Source: Prochlorococcus sp. AG-409-O23 (GTDB lineage: Bacteria; Cyanobacteriota; Cyanobacteriia; PCC-6307; Cyanobiaceae). From it: a stretch of 64,000 nucleotides of DNA. A model generated the notes under the pieces. The model was not told the DNA's origin and searched no databases. It worked only from the letters and a program-made list of their open reading frames with translations. Below, in pieces: positions 1 through 10,439 of the stretch; position 1 is the first letter of the stretch, and the number at the start of each line of letters is the position of its first letter. A program made the position numbers and the translations under genes. Where the stretch lies: positions 45,744 through 109,743 of the forward strand of contig QCKL01000003.1 in NCBI GenBank assembly GCA_003215355.1, written 5' to 3'.

Positions 1-363
1 TCAGTAATTAATCCACTAGACCCCTCTAGTCGCTCTGCACTTGTTGTGGCTGGATTTCTGCTTGTTGTTGCAATCCTTGGAAAGATTGCTGCCGGCTGGT
101 CTTTCATGATTGATAAGCCCACCGATCGTTTGGTTGTTGGACTAGGAATGATGCCCCGTGGTGAAGTGGGTCTAATTTTTCTTGGCTTAGGAACAAGTGC
201 TGGCTTGCTTACCCCTTCACTGGAGGCAGCAATTTTGTTGATGGTTATCGGGACCACTTTCCTTGCACCAGTTCTGCTTAGAGTTGTCCTAAAAGATAAA
301 ACCCCTGGTGGCGGGAATTCCATCCCCGATGAGGTGGCTGCTAATCCAGTTGGGCTGGTATAG
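1..363 (+). CDS. Cation:proton antiporter (Na+/H+ exchanger family), C-terminal part, 5' truncated by window
   Basis: Open frame continues to window start; hydrophobic TM segments with GLGMMPRGEVGLIFLGLG typical of CPA2 antiporters. Confidence 0.7.
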   Translation, partial: SVINPLDPSSRSALVVAGFLLVVAILGKIAAGWSFMIDKPTDRLVVGLGMMPRGEVGLIFLGLGTSAGLLTPSLEAAILLMVIGTTFLAPVLLRVVLKDKTPGGGNSIPDEVAANPVGLV

Positions 364-490
364 ATGTTTCGTTTTTTTGGGGGGGCTCATGCTTATCTGA
401 AAGAAGAGATAACTTTTTGAGCAATCTTTGATCAGCAGTTTTATATATAGATGATTAGCATCTTCTCTCTCTTTATCTTGCGCCTCAGTT

Positions 491-1408
491 TTGATGTCTG
501 ATTCAGCTGCAGCGCCTAATGCTCCCTGGAGCTATCTAGGTCATGACGTTTTTAGCGTTAGTAGTCGCCCTCTTGATCATGATGATGGTCAAATTAATAG
601 CAAGGGCCCAGCTCTGCTTTTAGTACATGGCTTTGGAGCCTCAACGGATCATTGGCGGTTCAATATCCCAGTTATTTCTCGTACTCATGAGGTGCATGCC
701 TTGGATCTGCTTGGTTTTGGTCGAAGTGCCAAACCATCGGATTTAAATTATGGAGGGGAGCTTTGGCGCAAACAGTTGGTCGCTTATGTAAATGAACGTA
801 TCGGCCGCCCTACTGTTTTAGTTGGTAATTCCTTAGGAGGTTATGCAGCTTTAGCTGCTGGTGCAGATCTTGGTAAAGATGCTGCTGGGGTTGTTTTGCT
901 TAATGCAGCAGGTTATTTCAGTGATTCGACTAAGAGGACTACTACAAAGGGTTTGTTGGCGAGCATTCGACAGAAAATTGGGGGTCCTTTAAGAGACCCT
1001 TTTCATCAGAGACTAATTTTTGAGTATTTGAGGAACCCTTTCATTATTCGGAGAACTCTCAATCAGGTTTATATAGATAGCACCAATGTTGATGATGCTT
1101 TAGTGGATGCCATTAGAAGACCATCCTTAGATCAAGGGGCTTTTGGGGTTTTTCGAAGTGTTTTTAGTGGAAATGGGCGTCTTCATGGTCAGCCTTTAGA
1201 TGAGCTTTTCGCTGAGTTAGACGCACCATTGCTTTTGCTATGGGGCAACCTTGACCCTTGGATGAATGCTGTAGGAAAACGTGCAAGTTTTAAGCGTTAT
1301 GCACCTGCTAACACAACTGAGGTCGTCTTAAATGCAGGGCATTGCCCCCATGATGAAATACCAGATCAAGTGAACTCGCATCTATTGGAGTGGTTGCAAG
1401 CTTCCTGA
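491..1408 (+). CDS. Alpha/beta hydrolase fold protein
   Basis: LLVHGFGASTDHWR, nucleophile elbow VGNSLGGY, C-terminal GHCPHDE. Confidence 0.85.
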   Translation: MMSDSAAAPNAPWSYLGHDVFSVSSRPLDHDDGQINSKGPALLLVHGFGASTDHWRFNIPVISRTHEVHALDLLGFGRSAKPSDLNYGGELWRKQLVAYVNERIGRPTVLVGNSLGGYAALAAGADLGKDAAGVVLLNAAGYFSDSTKRTTTKGLLASIRQKIGGPLRDPFHQRLIFEYLRNPFIIRRTLNQVYIDSTNVDDALVDAIRRPSLDQGAFGVFRSVFSGNGRLHGQPLDELFAELDAPLLLLWGNLDPWMNAVGKRASFKRYAPANTTEVVLNAGHCPHDEIPDQVNSHLLEWLQAS

Positions 1409-1467
1409 TTTATTTGACTGCAGTTATTTATATCTAATCACAAGAAGATTGATTTCACGTTGTAACT

Positions 1468-2325
1468 ATGGCCAGCACACTTATTCAGAGATCCAGCCCT
1501 TACCCACATTGGGAATTCATTCAGCAGTCCACTGGGGATCGTTTACGAATAGTGCCTGATCGAGGTGGCCTTGTCAGCGAGTGGCTTTGTAATGGTAGAG
1601 AAATGCTTTATCTAGATAAGTTGCGATTTGCAGACTTGTCAAAAAGTGTTCGAGGTGGAATCCCGATTTTGTTCCCAATTTGCGGGAACTTACCATCGGA
1701 TTTGCTGAGATTAGATATTGGACAATTTAGATTAAAGCAGCATGGATTTGCAAGAGATTCGCGATGGAAATTGGACTTGTTAGATGATCATTCTGGTGTC
1801 CTTCTTAGCCTTAGGGAGACTGCAACCACTCTGCAACTTTTCCCTTTTTATTTTCTATTAGAGATGGTTGTTAGACCACTTATGAATGAACTTTATATCC
1901 AAATTATTATCCATAATAATGGCCATGAGAGTATGCCATATAGCTTTGGGCTTCATCCTTATTTTCTCGTAAAAGATCTCTCTAGAGCTCGTATTGAAGG
2001 CTTGCCTCAAACTTGCTTTGACCATTTGAAAATGGTGGAAGTTTCCACATCTTCCGAATTAGCTTGTTTAGAAAAGGGAGTCGACTTCCTTTCGAATCCA
2101 TCGGGTCCAGTAACTCTTTTTGATGAGGTAGATGGGACTCGCCTTGCTCTTCATCAAAAAGAGCCGCTTAACCCAACTGTTGTTTGGACTGATCCTCCTA
2201 GGCAGATGGTTTGCTTGGAACCATGGACAGCTCCAAGGAATTCATTATTGACTGGCATTAGAAAACTCATGCTTAAGGCAGGGGAGAAGCAAATTCTTCA
2301 ATGTAGTTTTAAAGTCGATAATTAA
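1468..2325 (+). CDS. Aldose 1-epimerase / galactose mutarotase-like protein
   Basis: RGGIPILFPICG, FGLHPYF and CLEPWTAPRNSL motifs of the family. Confidence 0.75.
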   Translation: MASTLIQRSSPYPHWEFIQQSTGDRLRIVPDRGGLVSEWLCNGREMLYLDKLRFADLSKSVRGGIPILFPICGNLPSDLLRLDIGQFRLKQHGFARDSRWKLDLLDDHSGVLLSLRETATTLQLFPFYFLLEMVVRPLMNELYIQIIIHNNGHESMPYSFGLHPYFLVKDLSRARIEGLPQTCFDHLKMVEVSTSSELACLEKGVDFLSNPSGPVTLFDEVDGTRLALHQKEPLNPTVVWTDPPRQMVCLEPWTAPRNSLLTGIRKLMLKAGEKQILQCSFKVDN

Positions 2326-3542
2326 CCACGAATTCCAGGCAGTCTTCCTAGTGCCAGTTGTCCTTTGGGATCAAATTGTGACTTGACGGCTTCAATAAGT
2401 GGTTTTGAATTTGCGTCGAACCAAGCAGGCAATCTTTTCAATGTTGTAGTTGGCTGATTGAGCAGAGTTAATTGGCCATTAAGCTCGATCACCCTCTTGC
2501 GAAGATTGTCAATTTTTCTTGTGCAGTCTTCTTGTATTGAATTAGCATTTTCATGCCACACATCTCCTACTCCAATTCCTGCGCTAAGTCGCCAATCGCA
2601 ATAAGGCATTGATATAGCCTCTTCACTTTTTATTAGATTGAAAATTTGTGCTGGTGGGAGGCTCACACGCATCAACCAATATTCTTTATGTAATATATCT
2701 TCAGGCCATTTAGGAGATTTGAGAGGATTTTGTAATCCATTATCAATGCTAACTAAGTTATGCTTTCCAGCAAGAATCTCAATAATTTTCAATTGATCAT
2801 TTATCGCTTGCGTATTAATACTTGCTAGCCCAATTTCTAAATTCCATTTATTCGCTGGATTGCAGACCCAATCAAAGAATTCTGGTGAGAGACTTGTTTT
2901 AATTATTTCAGATCTAAATGTTTCCATATCTTGGAGAGAGCCTTCAATAGCTAGAAAACGATGGAATTTTCTTATTGGTTGTGTTCTTAGAGTTAGTTGG
3001 GTTATAAGTCCAAGACTCCCCCAACTTCCACATAGAAGTCGCATGAGGTCATATCCAGCTACGTTCTTCACGACCTTGCCCCCAGCATTTGCAGATATCC
3101 CGTCACTGCGAATTAATCCAATACCAATCAACTGATCTCTTATTCCCATATATCTCTGTCGCAAACTGCCAGAAAGACCTCTTGCAATTAAGCCTCCAAT
3201 AGTCCCAGTACTTGAGGCCTGTGTGTTTGGTTGACTGCCCCAAGGCCAATCGATTGGGAGCCATTGTTTGTGTTCTGCTAGAGCTGATTGAAGATCTGAT
3301 AAGGGCATACCCGCTTCAACAGTGATAGTTAAATCATCGACAGCGTGATCAATTATTCGATTGAGGTTCCTAACACTTATAGATTTAGAGGTAGATAGGA
3401 CTTCAGGCCCCCAATTGATTCGACTTCCTAGGCCGCTTGGCAGCCAATGAGTCCCTTGATCATGGAGGCCTTTGACTAGCTCTGTGAGGTCTAGCTTTGT
3501 ATGCGGTGCCTCCGCAGATGTTATTTGGGATGGAGTTTCCAA
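2322..3542 (-). CDS. glcE: Glycolate oxidase FAD-binding subunit
   Basis: FAD_binding_4-like N-terminus (TGTIGGLIARGLSGSLRQRYMGIRDQLIG, GGKVVKNVAGYDLMRL); GlcF-like gene nearby. Confidence 0.75.
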   Translation of the reverse strand: METPSQITSAEAPHTKLDLTELVKGLHDQGTHWLPSGLGSRINWGPEVLSTSKSISVRNLNRIIDHAVDDLTITVEAGMPLSDLQSALAEHKQWLPIDWPWGSQPNTQASSTGTIGGLIARGLSGSLRQRYMGIRDQLIGIGLIRSDGISANAGGKVVKNVAGYDLMRLLCGSWGSLGLITQLTLRTQPIRKFHRFLAIEGSLQDMETFRSEIIKTSLSPEFFDWVCNPANKWNLEIGLASINTQAINDQLKIIEILAGKHNLVSIDNGLQNPLKSPKWPEDILHKEYWLMRVSLPPAQIFNLIKSEEAISMPYCDWRLSAGIGVGDVWHENANSIQEDCTRKIDNLRKRVIELNGQLTLLNQPTTTLKRLPAWFDANSKPLIEAVKSQFDPKGQLALGRLPGIRG

Positions 3543-3556
3543 GACACGATTGCGCT

Positions 3557-4912
3557 ATGAAGATTGTGGTTCTTGATGACGACCCGACGGGCTCCCAGAC
3601 GGTAAATGGTTGCTTGTTGATGCTTAGTTGGGAGGTCAATCTGCTCAGGCAGGGATTGAAGAATCCATCCCCACTTCTTTTTATTTTGGCGAATACCCGG
3701 GCTTTGATGCCTGTTGAAGCTGCGAGGAGAACTCGTGAAATATGCATTGCCTTGGGCAAGGCAATGCAAGCTGAAGGGATTAAACCTGGGGAGCTTCAGA
3801 TTGTTAGCCGTGGTGATTCCACGCTTAGAGGGCATGGAGTTCTTGAGCCACACGTGATCTCAGATGCATTGGGACCTTTTTCGGCGACCTTGCATGTTCC
3901 AGCTTTTTTTGAGGGGGGGCGCACCACTGTCAATGGCATTCATTTATTGAATGGAGTACCTGTTCACAAAACTGCTTTTGCAAAAGATCGTTTGTTTTCT
4001 TACACCACAAGTGATCTGGCTGAATGGCTTGAAATAAAGAGTGGAGGATTGATTACTCAAGAAAAGGTAAAAAGAATTTCTATTGCACAACTTGACTTGG
4101 CGGCTAATAGCAGTTCAGGGATGAGAACTCTGGAGGTTTGGCTGAGAGATTTAAAAAATAATGAAAATGTTGTTGTAGATGCTGAATGTTTTGAGCAATT
4201 GTCTGCTCTGGGAAAGGTAGTTAGAAATTTGGCTGGTGAAAAAAGATTCTTATTTCGATGTGCAGCAAGCATGCTGAATGGCTTGACAGCTGTGAAATCT
4301 AGCTTGATGAATGTGAATGATTTAGCGACCTTGCGACGTCGTGATCAACATGGTCGGGCATTGCCTGGGATGGTAATGGTTGGCTCACATGTTCCACTTG
4401 CCGATGAACAGCTGCGCTGCTTATTAACTCAACCCAATTGCAAGGGGGTTGAGTTGAAGGCATCTGAGCTGGCTCGGGGGATTGATGCTGGGTTTCATGA
4501 TTGGCTTCTGACTGATCTCGAAAAACTATGCCTTGATGAAATGTTTGAGATCTTGGCAAGTGGATTGACTCCAGTGCTCTATAGCAGTCGAGGTGAGTTG
4601 TTGTTCTCATCTACAAAAGATCGCCTGAACTTTGGGATGCATTTATCCAAGTTGATGGCACGTCTTGCATATGCTTTATCTCCAAAGTTGGGTTACTTAA
4701 TTAGCAAAGGCGGGATTACAACCCACACACTTTTGCAGGAGGGTTTTGGTGTAGAAGTAGTGAAGTTGGAAGGTCAAATCTTGCCTGGCTTATCTGTTGT
4801 AATACCCTCTTCTAAAAGGTGTTCTAAAGATCTTCCTATTGTTACCTTCCCTGGCAATTTGGGAGATGTTGAATCTTTATTAGAGGCTTGGCGGCTTATG
4901 GAGTCCTGCTGA
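3557..4912 (+). CDS. Four-carbon acid sugar kinase family protein (DUF1537-like)
   Basis: MKIVVLDDDPTGSQT N-terminus, RGDSTLRGH, KGGITTHTLLQEGFGVE; internal ATG preferred over ORF start 3497. Confidence 0.75.
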   Translation: MKIVVLDDDPTGSQTVNGCLLMLSWEVNLLRQGLKNPSPLLFILANTRALMPVEAARRTREICIALGKAMQAEGIKPGELQIVSRGDSTLRGHGVLEPHVISDALGPFSATLHVPAFFEGGRTTVNGIHLLNGVPVHKTAFAKDRLFSYTTSDLAEWLEIKSGGLITQEKVKRISIAQLDLAANSSSGMRTLEVWLRDLKNNENVVVDAECFEQLSALGKVVRNLAGEKRFLFRCAASMLNGLTAVKSSLMNVNDLATLRRRDQHGRALPGMVMVGSHVPLADEQLRCLLTQPNCKGVELKASELARGIDAGFHDWLLTDLEKLCLDEMFEILASGLTPVLYSSRGELLFSSTKDRLNFGMHLSKLMARLAYALSPKLGYLISKGGITTHTLLQEGFGVEVVKLEGQILPGLSVVIPSSKRCSKDLPIVTFPGNLGDVESLLEAWRLMESC

Positions 4913-6253
4913 ATGCGCAAGAATTTCGATTGGATGAGCTACTGGTAATTCATTATTCAAATGCTTTCTCAACTGAAGAGTACAGCCGATATTTCCGCTG
5001 GCTATGAGTTTTGCTTCTGTTCTTTTCAAGTTTTCTACTTTAATCTTGCCTAGCTCAGATGCGGTCTCTGGCTGAACCAGGTTGTAAATACCCGCACTCC
5101 CACAACAAATACCTGCTTCATTGGGCTCCTTAAGCTTTAGGTATGGAATAACTCCTAAAAGTTCTCTTGGTTGAGTCGCAATCCCTTGGCCATGAATCAT
5201 GTGACATGCGTCGTGATAAACAACCTCTAATGGATTTCCTATTTCCGCTATTTGTCCATCAGGATGGCTAAGCGGTTGAAGCTTGTTGAGAAACTCATCG
5301 CTTAGTCCTCGAGCAATCAAGAATTCATGGACATCTGTGACTGGAGCGTCAAAGTTACCTCCATTAGCCACAAATTTTTTGTATTCCTTCATGGTGTGAC
5401 CACAGCCAGAGGCAGCTACAACTATTGCTTCCAATGGTTCAGCTCCTCCAGGGCGACCCTTGCCTATTACAGAGCGAAAGCTATTGACTAGTGCTGTTGC
5501 AAGCTGACGGGTTTGTTGAAGGTCACCCTGGTGATGAGTCACTGCACCACAACAGCCTTGATTTGGTGGAATTACAACTTCGAATCCATTGGCTTGGAGC
5601 ACAGCAATGGTTGCTTTGTTCACGCTTGGGTCGAAGCACCTTTGTACACAACCCAGCACGAAGCCCACTTTCCCACGCCTTTTACCTTTTGCTGGATTTA
5701 GAACCTTCCATTCGTCAATGAAGCTTTCTTTTGAAAGTGGAGGTAGAAGTGATTCCATAGCCTCGAGTTGAGGGCCTAGGAGACCAGTTAGCTTTGATAG
5801 ACGAGCCGCTTTTTGCAATGGTGTTCCTGCATAGCCTCTTAAAGATTGCAGGATGATTCTTAGTCTTCTTGGGTAAGGAAGAACCCATAAGAGAGCCTTA
5901 CGGAATAAATTCTGACAAGAGGAGCGAAGTCCTGGCTTATTTAGTTTTGGCCTTGTGGCTTCGATGAGTTCGTCATATCGCACACCTGATGGACATGCAC
6001 TCACACAAGCGAAGCATCCAAGGCAGGTGTCGAAATGGCTGGCAATCGTGAGGTCCATTTCCAACTCTCCATTCTCTATAGCTTTCAGAGTATGGATACG
6101 CCCTCTTGGCGAATCCATTTCGGTGCCTAGCACCCTGTAACTTGCACAAGTAGGGAGACAAAAGCCACAGTGAACGCAGGGATCTATAACCCCCTTTGGT
6201 ATCCCTTGTTGGGTCAATTTCTTTGACTCGTTCGTGGTGCCATTAGACTTCAT
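4880..6253 (-). CDS. glcF: Glycolate oxidase iron-sulfur subunit
   Basis: Two 4Fe-4S motifs (CVHCGFCLPTC, CLGCFACVSACPSG) and CCG domains (CCGAV, CCGSAGIYN). Confidence 0.85.
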   Translation of the reverse strand: MKSNGTTNESKKLTQQGIPKGVIDPCVHCGFCLPTCASYRVLGTEMDSPRGRIHTLKAIENGELEMDLTIASHFDTCLGCFACVSACPSGVRYDELIEATRPKLNKPGLRSSCQNLFRKALLWVLPYPRRLRIILQSLRGYAGTPLQKAARLSKLTGLLGPQLEAMESLLPPLSKESFIDEWKVLNPAKGKRRGKVGFVLGCVQRCFDPSVNKATIAVLQANGFEVVIPPNQGCCGAVTHHQGDLQQTRQLATALVNSFRSVIGKGRPGGAEPLEAIVVAASGCGHTMKEYKKFVANGGNFDAPVTDVHEFLIARGLSDEFLNKLQPLSHPDGQIAEIGNPLEVVYHDACHMIHGQGIATQPRELLGVIPYLKLKEPNEAGICCGSAGIYNLVQPETASELGKIKVENLKRTEAKLIASGNIGCTLQLRKHLNNELPVAHPIEILAHSAGLHKPPSL

Positions 6254-6459
6254 AACTTCACTCTTACAAAATAGATTAGAATGTAGATACTTGAAAAAAT
6301 AGTGATGACGTAGTTAGTCAGAGATCAATGTCTGATGATTTTATTTGACGAGGACAGGAGGACTTCTCTTGCCTTTAGGTTTTAATTTTAGTAAATAAGA
6401 ATGATTATTTAAAGTTCACTTTAAGCTTGTATAAGCTTCTATATAAAACTTTTATAGAT

Positions 6460-7884
6460 TTAGAAGCGCTCAATCACAGCTTCTGCGAATCCGCTACAAG
6501 TTAAAGGATCAACCATTGGTTCCATAAGTCGTGCCAAGTCATAAGTCACATGTTTATCTGAAATGGAACGACTTATCCCTTTTGTGATTAGGTTGGCGGC
6601 CTCTTGCCACCCCAAAAATTCAAGCATCATTACTCCACTAAGTATTACTGAACCAGGATTTATTCGATTGAGGCCTGCATGCTTAGGGGCTGTTCCATGA
6701 GTGGCTTCAAATATTGCGGCTTTATCTCCAATATTTGCACCAGGGGCCATCCCTAGGCCTCCAACAACTGCTGCTGCTGCATCAGAAATATAATCTCCAT
6801 TGAGGTTTAGAGTCGCAAGGATTGAGTATTCTTGCGGTCTAGTTTGAATTTGTTGGAAAATACTGTCGGCAATTCTGTCGTCGATTAAAACCATTTCCTT
6901 CCACTTATGTTTCCCATGGCTTGGGCCTATTGAATCGATTACTCTTTTGACCTCTGTACAAATGACCTCTTTCTTTTCAGGAGTTAGAGACTCATATCCA
7001 GGATCTATCATCCGTGCATTCTTCTCAATACTTAGTTCTGGATTCTCATCGGAGTTACTAAGGATCCAACTTTCACGTTCAGTGATACACACATCACGAA
7101 ATTCACTAGTGGCTAATTCATATCCCCAATCTCTAAATGCACCCTCAGTGAACTTCATAATGTTCCCTTTATGAACGAGCGTTACATGCCTTTTCTTCCC
7201 TTCAAGCCTTAAAGCATGTTGTATTGCTTTGCGGATATGCCGCTGACTACCTTGTTTGCTTACAGGTTTAATGCCAAGACCCGAGAAACTTGGGATTTGA
7301 CGTTTGCCAAGCTTTCCATTCGCAGGAATAACCTCATTATTTAAGTAATTTAGTAATTGGATCCCAACCTTGTCGCTTGCTTCCCATTCAATCCCCATAT
7401 AAATATCTTCGGTATTTTCTCTGTAAACGATGACATCTAAGTCTTCTGGACGTTTGTGAGGACTTGGGGTCCCTGGGTAATACCTGCAAGGTCTGACGCA
7501 GGAATATAGATCAAAGATTTGGCGAAGAGCCACATTTAACGATCGAATACCTCCTCCTACTGGCGTAGTGAGCGGCCCCTTGATTGCGATCCCATATTTT
7601 CGAATTGCCTCCAGTGTGTCGTTAGGAAGGTATTGATAAGTCCCGTATAGCTCGCATGCTTCATCACCGGCATAAATCTTGAACCATTCGATACGGCGCT
7701 GTTCCCCATAGGCTTTTTTTACAGCAGCATCAAGGACTGTTTTTGTGGCAGGCCATATGTCCACTCCTGTGCCATCTCCGCGTATAAAGGGAATGATTGG
7801 GTCATTAGGCACTTCGGGATGACCGTTCACGAAGCGAATAGCAGTTCCCTGTTGTGGAGGAGTGAGCTTTTCGAAGTGTGCCAT
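6460..7884 (-). CDS. icd: Isocitrate dehydrogenase (NADP+)
   Basis: VYRENTEDIYMGIEW, KGNIMKFTEGAF, DYISDAAAAVVGGLGMAPGANIG; start taken at MAHFEKL. Confidence 0.95.
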   Translation of the reverse strand: MAHFEKLTPPQQGTAIRFVNGHPEVPNDPIIPFIRGDGTGVDIWPATKTVLDAAVKKAYGEQRRIEWFKIYAGDEACELYGTYQYLPNDTLEAIRKYGIAIKGPLTTPVGGGIRSLNVALRQIFDLYSCVRPCRYYPGTPSPHKRPEDLDVIVYRENTEDIYMGIEWEASDKVGIQLLNYLNNEVIPANGKLGKRQIPSFSGLGIKPVSKQGSQRHIRKAIQHALRLEGKKRHVTLVHKGNIMKFTEGAFRDWGYELATSEFRDVCITERESWILSNSDENPELSIEKNARMIDPGYESLTPEKKEVICTEVKRVIDSIGPSHGKHKWKEMVLIDDRIADSIFQQIQTRPQEYSILATLNLNGDYISDAAAAVVGGLGMAPGANIGDKAAIFEATHGTAPKHAGLNRINPGSVILSGVMMLEFLGWQEAANLITKGISRSISDKHVTYDLARLMEPMVDPLTCSGFAEAVIERF

Positions 7885-8019
7885 AAAGATTTTCGCAGCA
7901 ACAATTTGCCTGCAGGCGAGCCTATGACTTAGAGGTGTTTCACTGGTCCCTGATAGAGGCTTAGCGTGATATTGCAAAGGTTTTTTTAAGTCCAGTAGTT
8001 TTCTGTGTAGGAACTGTGA

Positions 8020-8997
8020 ATGAGTAATTCGTTACCTCGATCATCTGAAGAGCAATCTCAGATATGGGCTGTAGCAGCTTGTTTTAACGAAGAAGAGGTG
8101 ATTGGCAATTTTATTGAAAGATTGGTAGCACTCCCTGCAATAAGCCGATTGGTACTTGTGGATGATGGATCGAAAGACGGTACGGTGGCCAAGATTCGAG
8201 CTTGGCAAAACAAGTCCTTTTGTGATGAAGCCGATAAACCTGTCATCTTGCTTGAGTTAACAAGAAACTTCGGGAAAGAGGCTGCAATGCTTGCAGGATT
8301 AGATTATTCAGAAGGTAAATGTGATGCTGTTGTTTTAATAGATTCTGACCTCCAACATCCTCCTGAGCTCATTTCTCAAATGGTTGACTCTTGGGAAGAT
8401 GGGGCTGAAATAGTTACAGCTGTAAGAGAGGCTGAGGATGAGGAATCTCCATTAAAGATCGCAACTGCCGCTTGGTTTTACAAAATCTTCAATCGCATTG
8501 TTGATTCTATTCAGATTACAGAGGGTGCAGGTGACTATCGCTTACTAAGTGCACCAGTAGTTAGCGCATTAACTAAAATGAGAGAATTTAGTCGGTTCTC
8601 TAAAGGATTAGTCCCTTGGACTGGATATCATAGTGTTGAAATTAGTTATAAACGAATTGCGCGTGTTGCAGGTCATAGTTCATGGAGCCCCTTAAAATTG
8701 TGGAGTTATGCTTTAGATGGCCTGTTTTCATTCTCTGTCGTTCCTTTGAAAATATGGAGCTTGATAGGCTTGACTGTATCTGCACTGAGCTTTTTCTATG
8801 CACTATGGATAGTTTTCAGTACGGTGATTAATGGGGTTGATGTACCAGGTTATGCATCTTTGATTGTCACAACGTTATTCCTTGGCGGGATACAACTTAT
8901 TGGTATAGGTGTACTTGGAGATTATATTGGGAGGATTTATGTGGATACAAAGTCAAGGCCTCATTATTTTGTAAGATGTATTCATTCCCCTGATTGA
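8020..8997 (+). CDS. Family 2 glycosyltransferase (GtrB/DPM1-like), membrane anchored
   Basis: LVLVDDGSKDGT, DSDLQHPPE, ELTRNFGKEAAMLAGLDY, two C-terminal TM segments. Confidence 0.85.
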   Translation: MSNSLPRSSEEQSQIWAVAACFNEEEVIGNFIERLVALPAISRLVLVDDGSKDGTVAKIRAWQNKSFCDEADKPVILLELTRNFGKEAAMLAGLDYSEGKCDAVVLIDSDLQHPPELISQMVDSWEDGAEIVTAVREAEDEESPLKIATAAWFYKIFNRIVDSIQITEGAGDYRLLSAPVVSALTKMREFSRFSKGLVPWTGYHSVEISYKRIARVAGHSSWSPLKLWSYALDGLFSFSVVPLKIWSLIGLTVSALSFFYALWIVFSTVINGVDVPGYASLIVTTLFLGGIQLIGIGVLGDYIGRIYVDTKSRPHYFVRCIHSPD

Positions 8998-8998
8998 A

Positions 8999-10306
8999 TC
9001 ACACTTTGTAAAGCTCTCTTAGAGACTCTAATTCTTGCTGGCGCCAAGATGAACTAATGAAATTATGGGATATATGGAACCCAGCCAAGTCTATATTGTC
9101 CTCTTCAAGCTCTATTTTTATAGATGGATGTGTGAGTAGTATAGGTGGAGTTTCATCTGGCGAATGATGAGTAATCTGTAGCTCTCTCCATGCTAAATTG
9201 ATTATGGGTTTAACCATTCTTCCGGTGAAAAGCACCCCGCTAAATCTAGAATTAGTGGCTAGCAATGCTTTATATATTTTAGGTTTTGCTAGTAAAGATA
9301 GAACTTGAAGTATTGACCATTTTAACCATCTAAGTTCTTTTAGAATAATCAGCCAATATCGTAATGGTAAGCCTGTTGGTAATGGTTCCATGGTTGTTCT
9401 TATCCAATTGATTTTATAAGTTGAATTATTTTTTAAAAGAATGTTTAAAACTATGGGCACTAGATGGACATGTTGGTGGCCATCCAAGGAGATTGAAGAG
9501 CTTCCTGTCAGTGATTTAAATAGTTCAATTTGTTTAGTGATTTCCAATTCCAATTGTTCTTCCAATGCTCTTTTGAGTGAACTTCTCCTTGGTAGGAAAG
9601 AGCTCAACAGCAATTCAACAAATGATTTTTTTAGAATACCCTTATTATTTACTAATGACGAGACTTGATTTTTTTCGGATAGCGCGGGCCCTTCAGTTAG
9701 ACATAGGTGAAGAGATAAAGGTAATTTCTTTAAATCTTCCCAACCTTTAATAGCTTCTGGAACGGCTGTGCCATTAATTATTAGGCTGGCACTATCTAGA
9801 TGTCCCTGACTTGCAAGGGACAGGATGGCTTTGTTAGAGGCTTTACTCAGCCCTAGGTCGTCTGCATGTCTAAATGGGATTGAAGTTAGTTTTCTTTGTC
9901 TATTATTACTAAAAATTGCAGCTCTTTTCCAGATAATTGCATTGATTACCGTCGGAGTAAAAACTAATATCAACTTAGTTACTTGTTGATCAGACCATTG
10001 ATTGAGGGCTATAGGCAAGAGAGCGCTAACGCTTAGATTGACACTGAATTGAAGTAGCAACCAACGCCTTGCGAATCGTTGGCCGCGTGTTTCAGGACGG
10101 AATGTAAAAAGACTATGTCCTAAATAACTTGTGATTGAAGCGGTTAAGAAGCCACTTAGATTGCTTAGCCACAGAGGTAAGAACTTCAACAATAAAATTA
10201 AGACTGTTGCGTGAATGGATGCAGCCAAAACACCAACGATTCCGTATCGCCCAACAAAGGAAAAAACGTCTTTTGCGATCATGTGTCTTAGCAAAGTCTT
10301 GTGCAC
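8999..10306 (-). CDS. GtrA-like membrane domain fused to ChbG/YdjC-type polysaccharide deacetylase domain
   Basis: N-terminal ~130 aa with four TM segments and GtrA-like spacing; then RHADDLGLSKASNKAI, LHLCLTEGPAL, DGHQHVHLVP. Confidence 0.7.
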   Translation of the reverse strand: MHKTLLRHMIAKDVFSFVGRYGIVGVLAASIHATVLILLLKFLPLWLSNLSGFLTASITSYLGHSLFTFRPETRGQRFARRWLLLQFSVNLSVSALLPIALNQWSDQQVTKLILVFTPTVINAIIWKRAAIFSNNRQRKLTSIPFRHADDLGLSKASNKAILSLASQGHLDSASLIINGTAVPEAIKGWEDLKKLPLSLHLCLTEGPALSEKNQVSSLVNNKGILKKSFVELLLSSFLPRRSSLKRALEEQLELEITKQIELFKSLTGSSSISLDGHQHVHLVPIVLNILLKNNSTYKINWIRTTMEPLPTGLPLRYWLIILKELRWLKWSILQVLSLLAKPKIYKALLATNSRFSGVLFTGRMVKPIINLAWRELQITHHSPDETPPILLTHPSIKIELEEDNIDLAGFHISHNFISSSWRQQELESLRELYKV

Positions 10307-10439
10307 GGTGTCCCCTTAGAAGGGAAGTTCAATCTTTGAAAGCCAAGGCGGGTCATTCTTAAGAGGCAAGTTGTAAATGAGCCTCACCGCCAATTGCATG
10401 GCATGTTCATTAAGACATAATAGTTTTCAGGAGGTTTGT

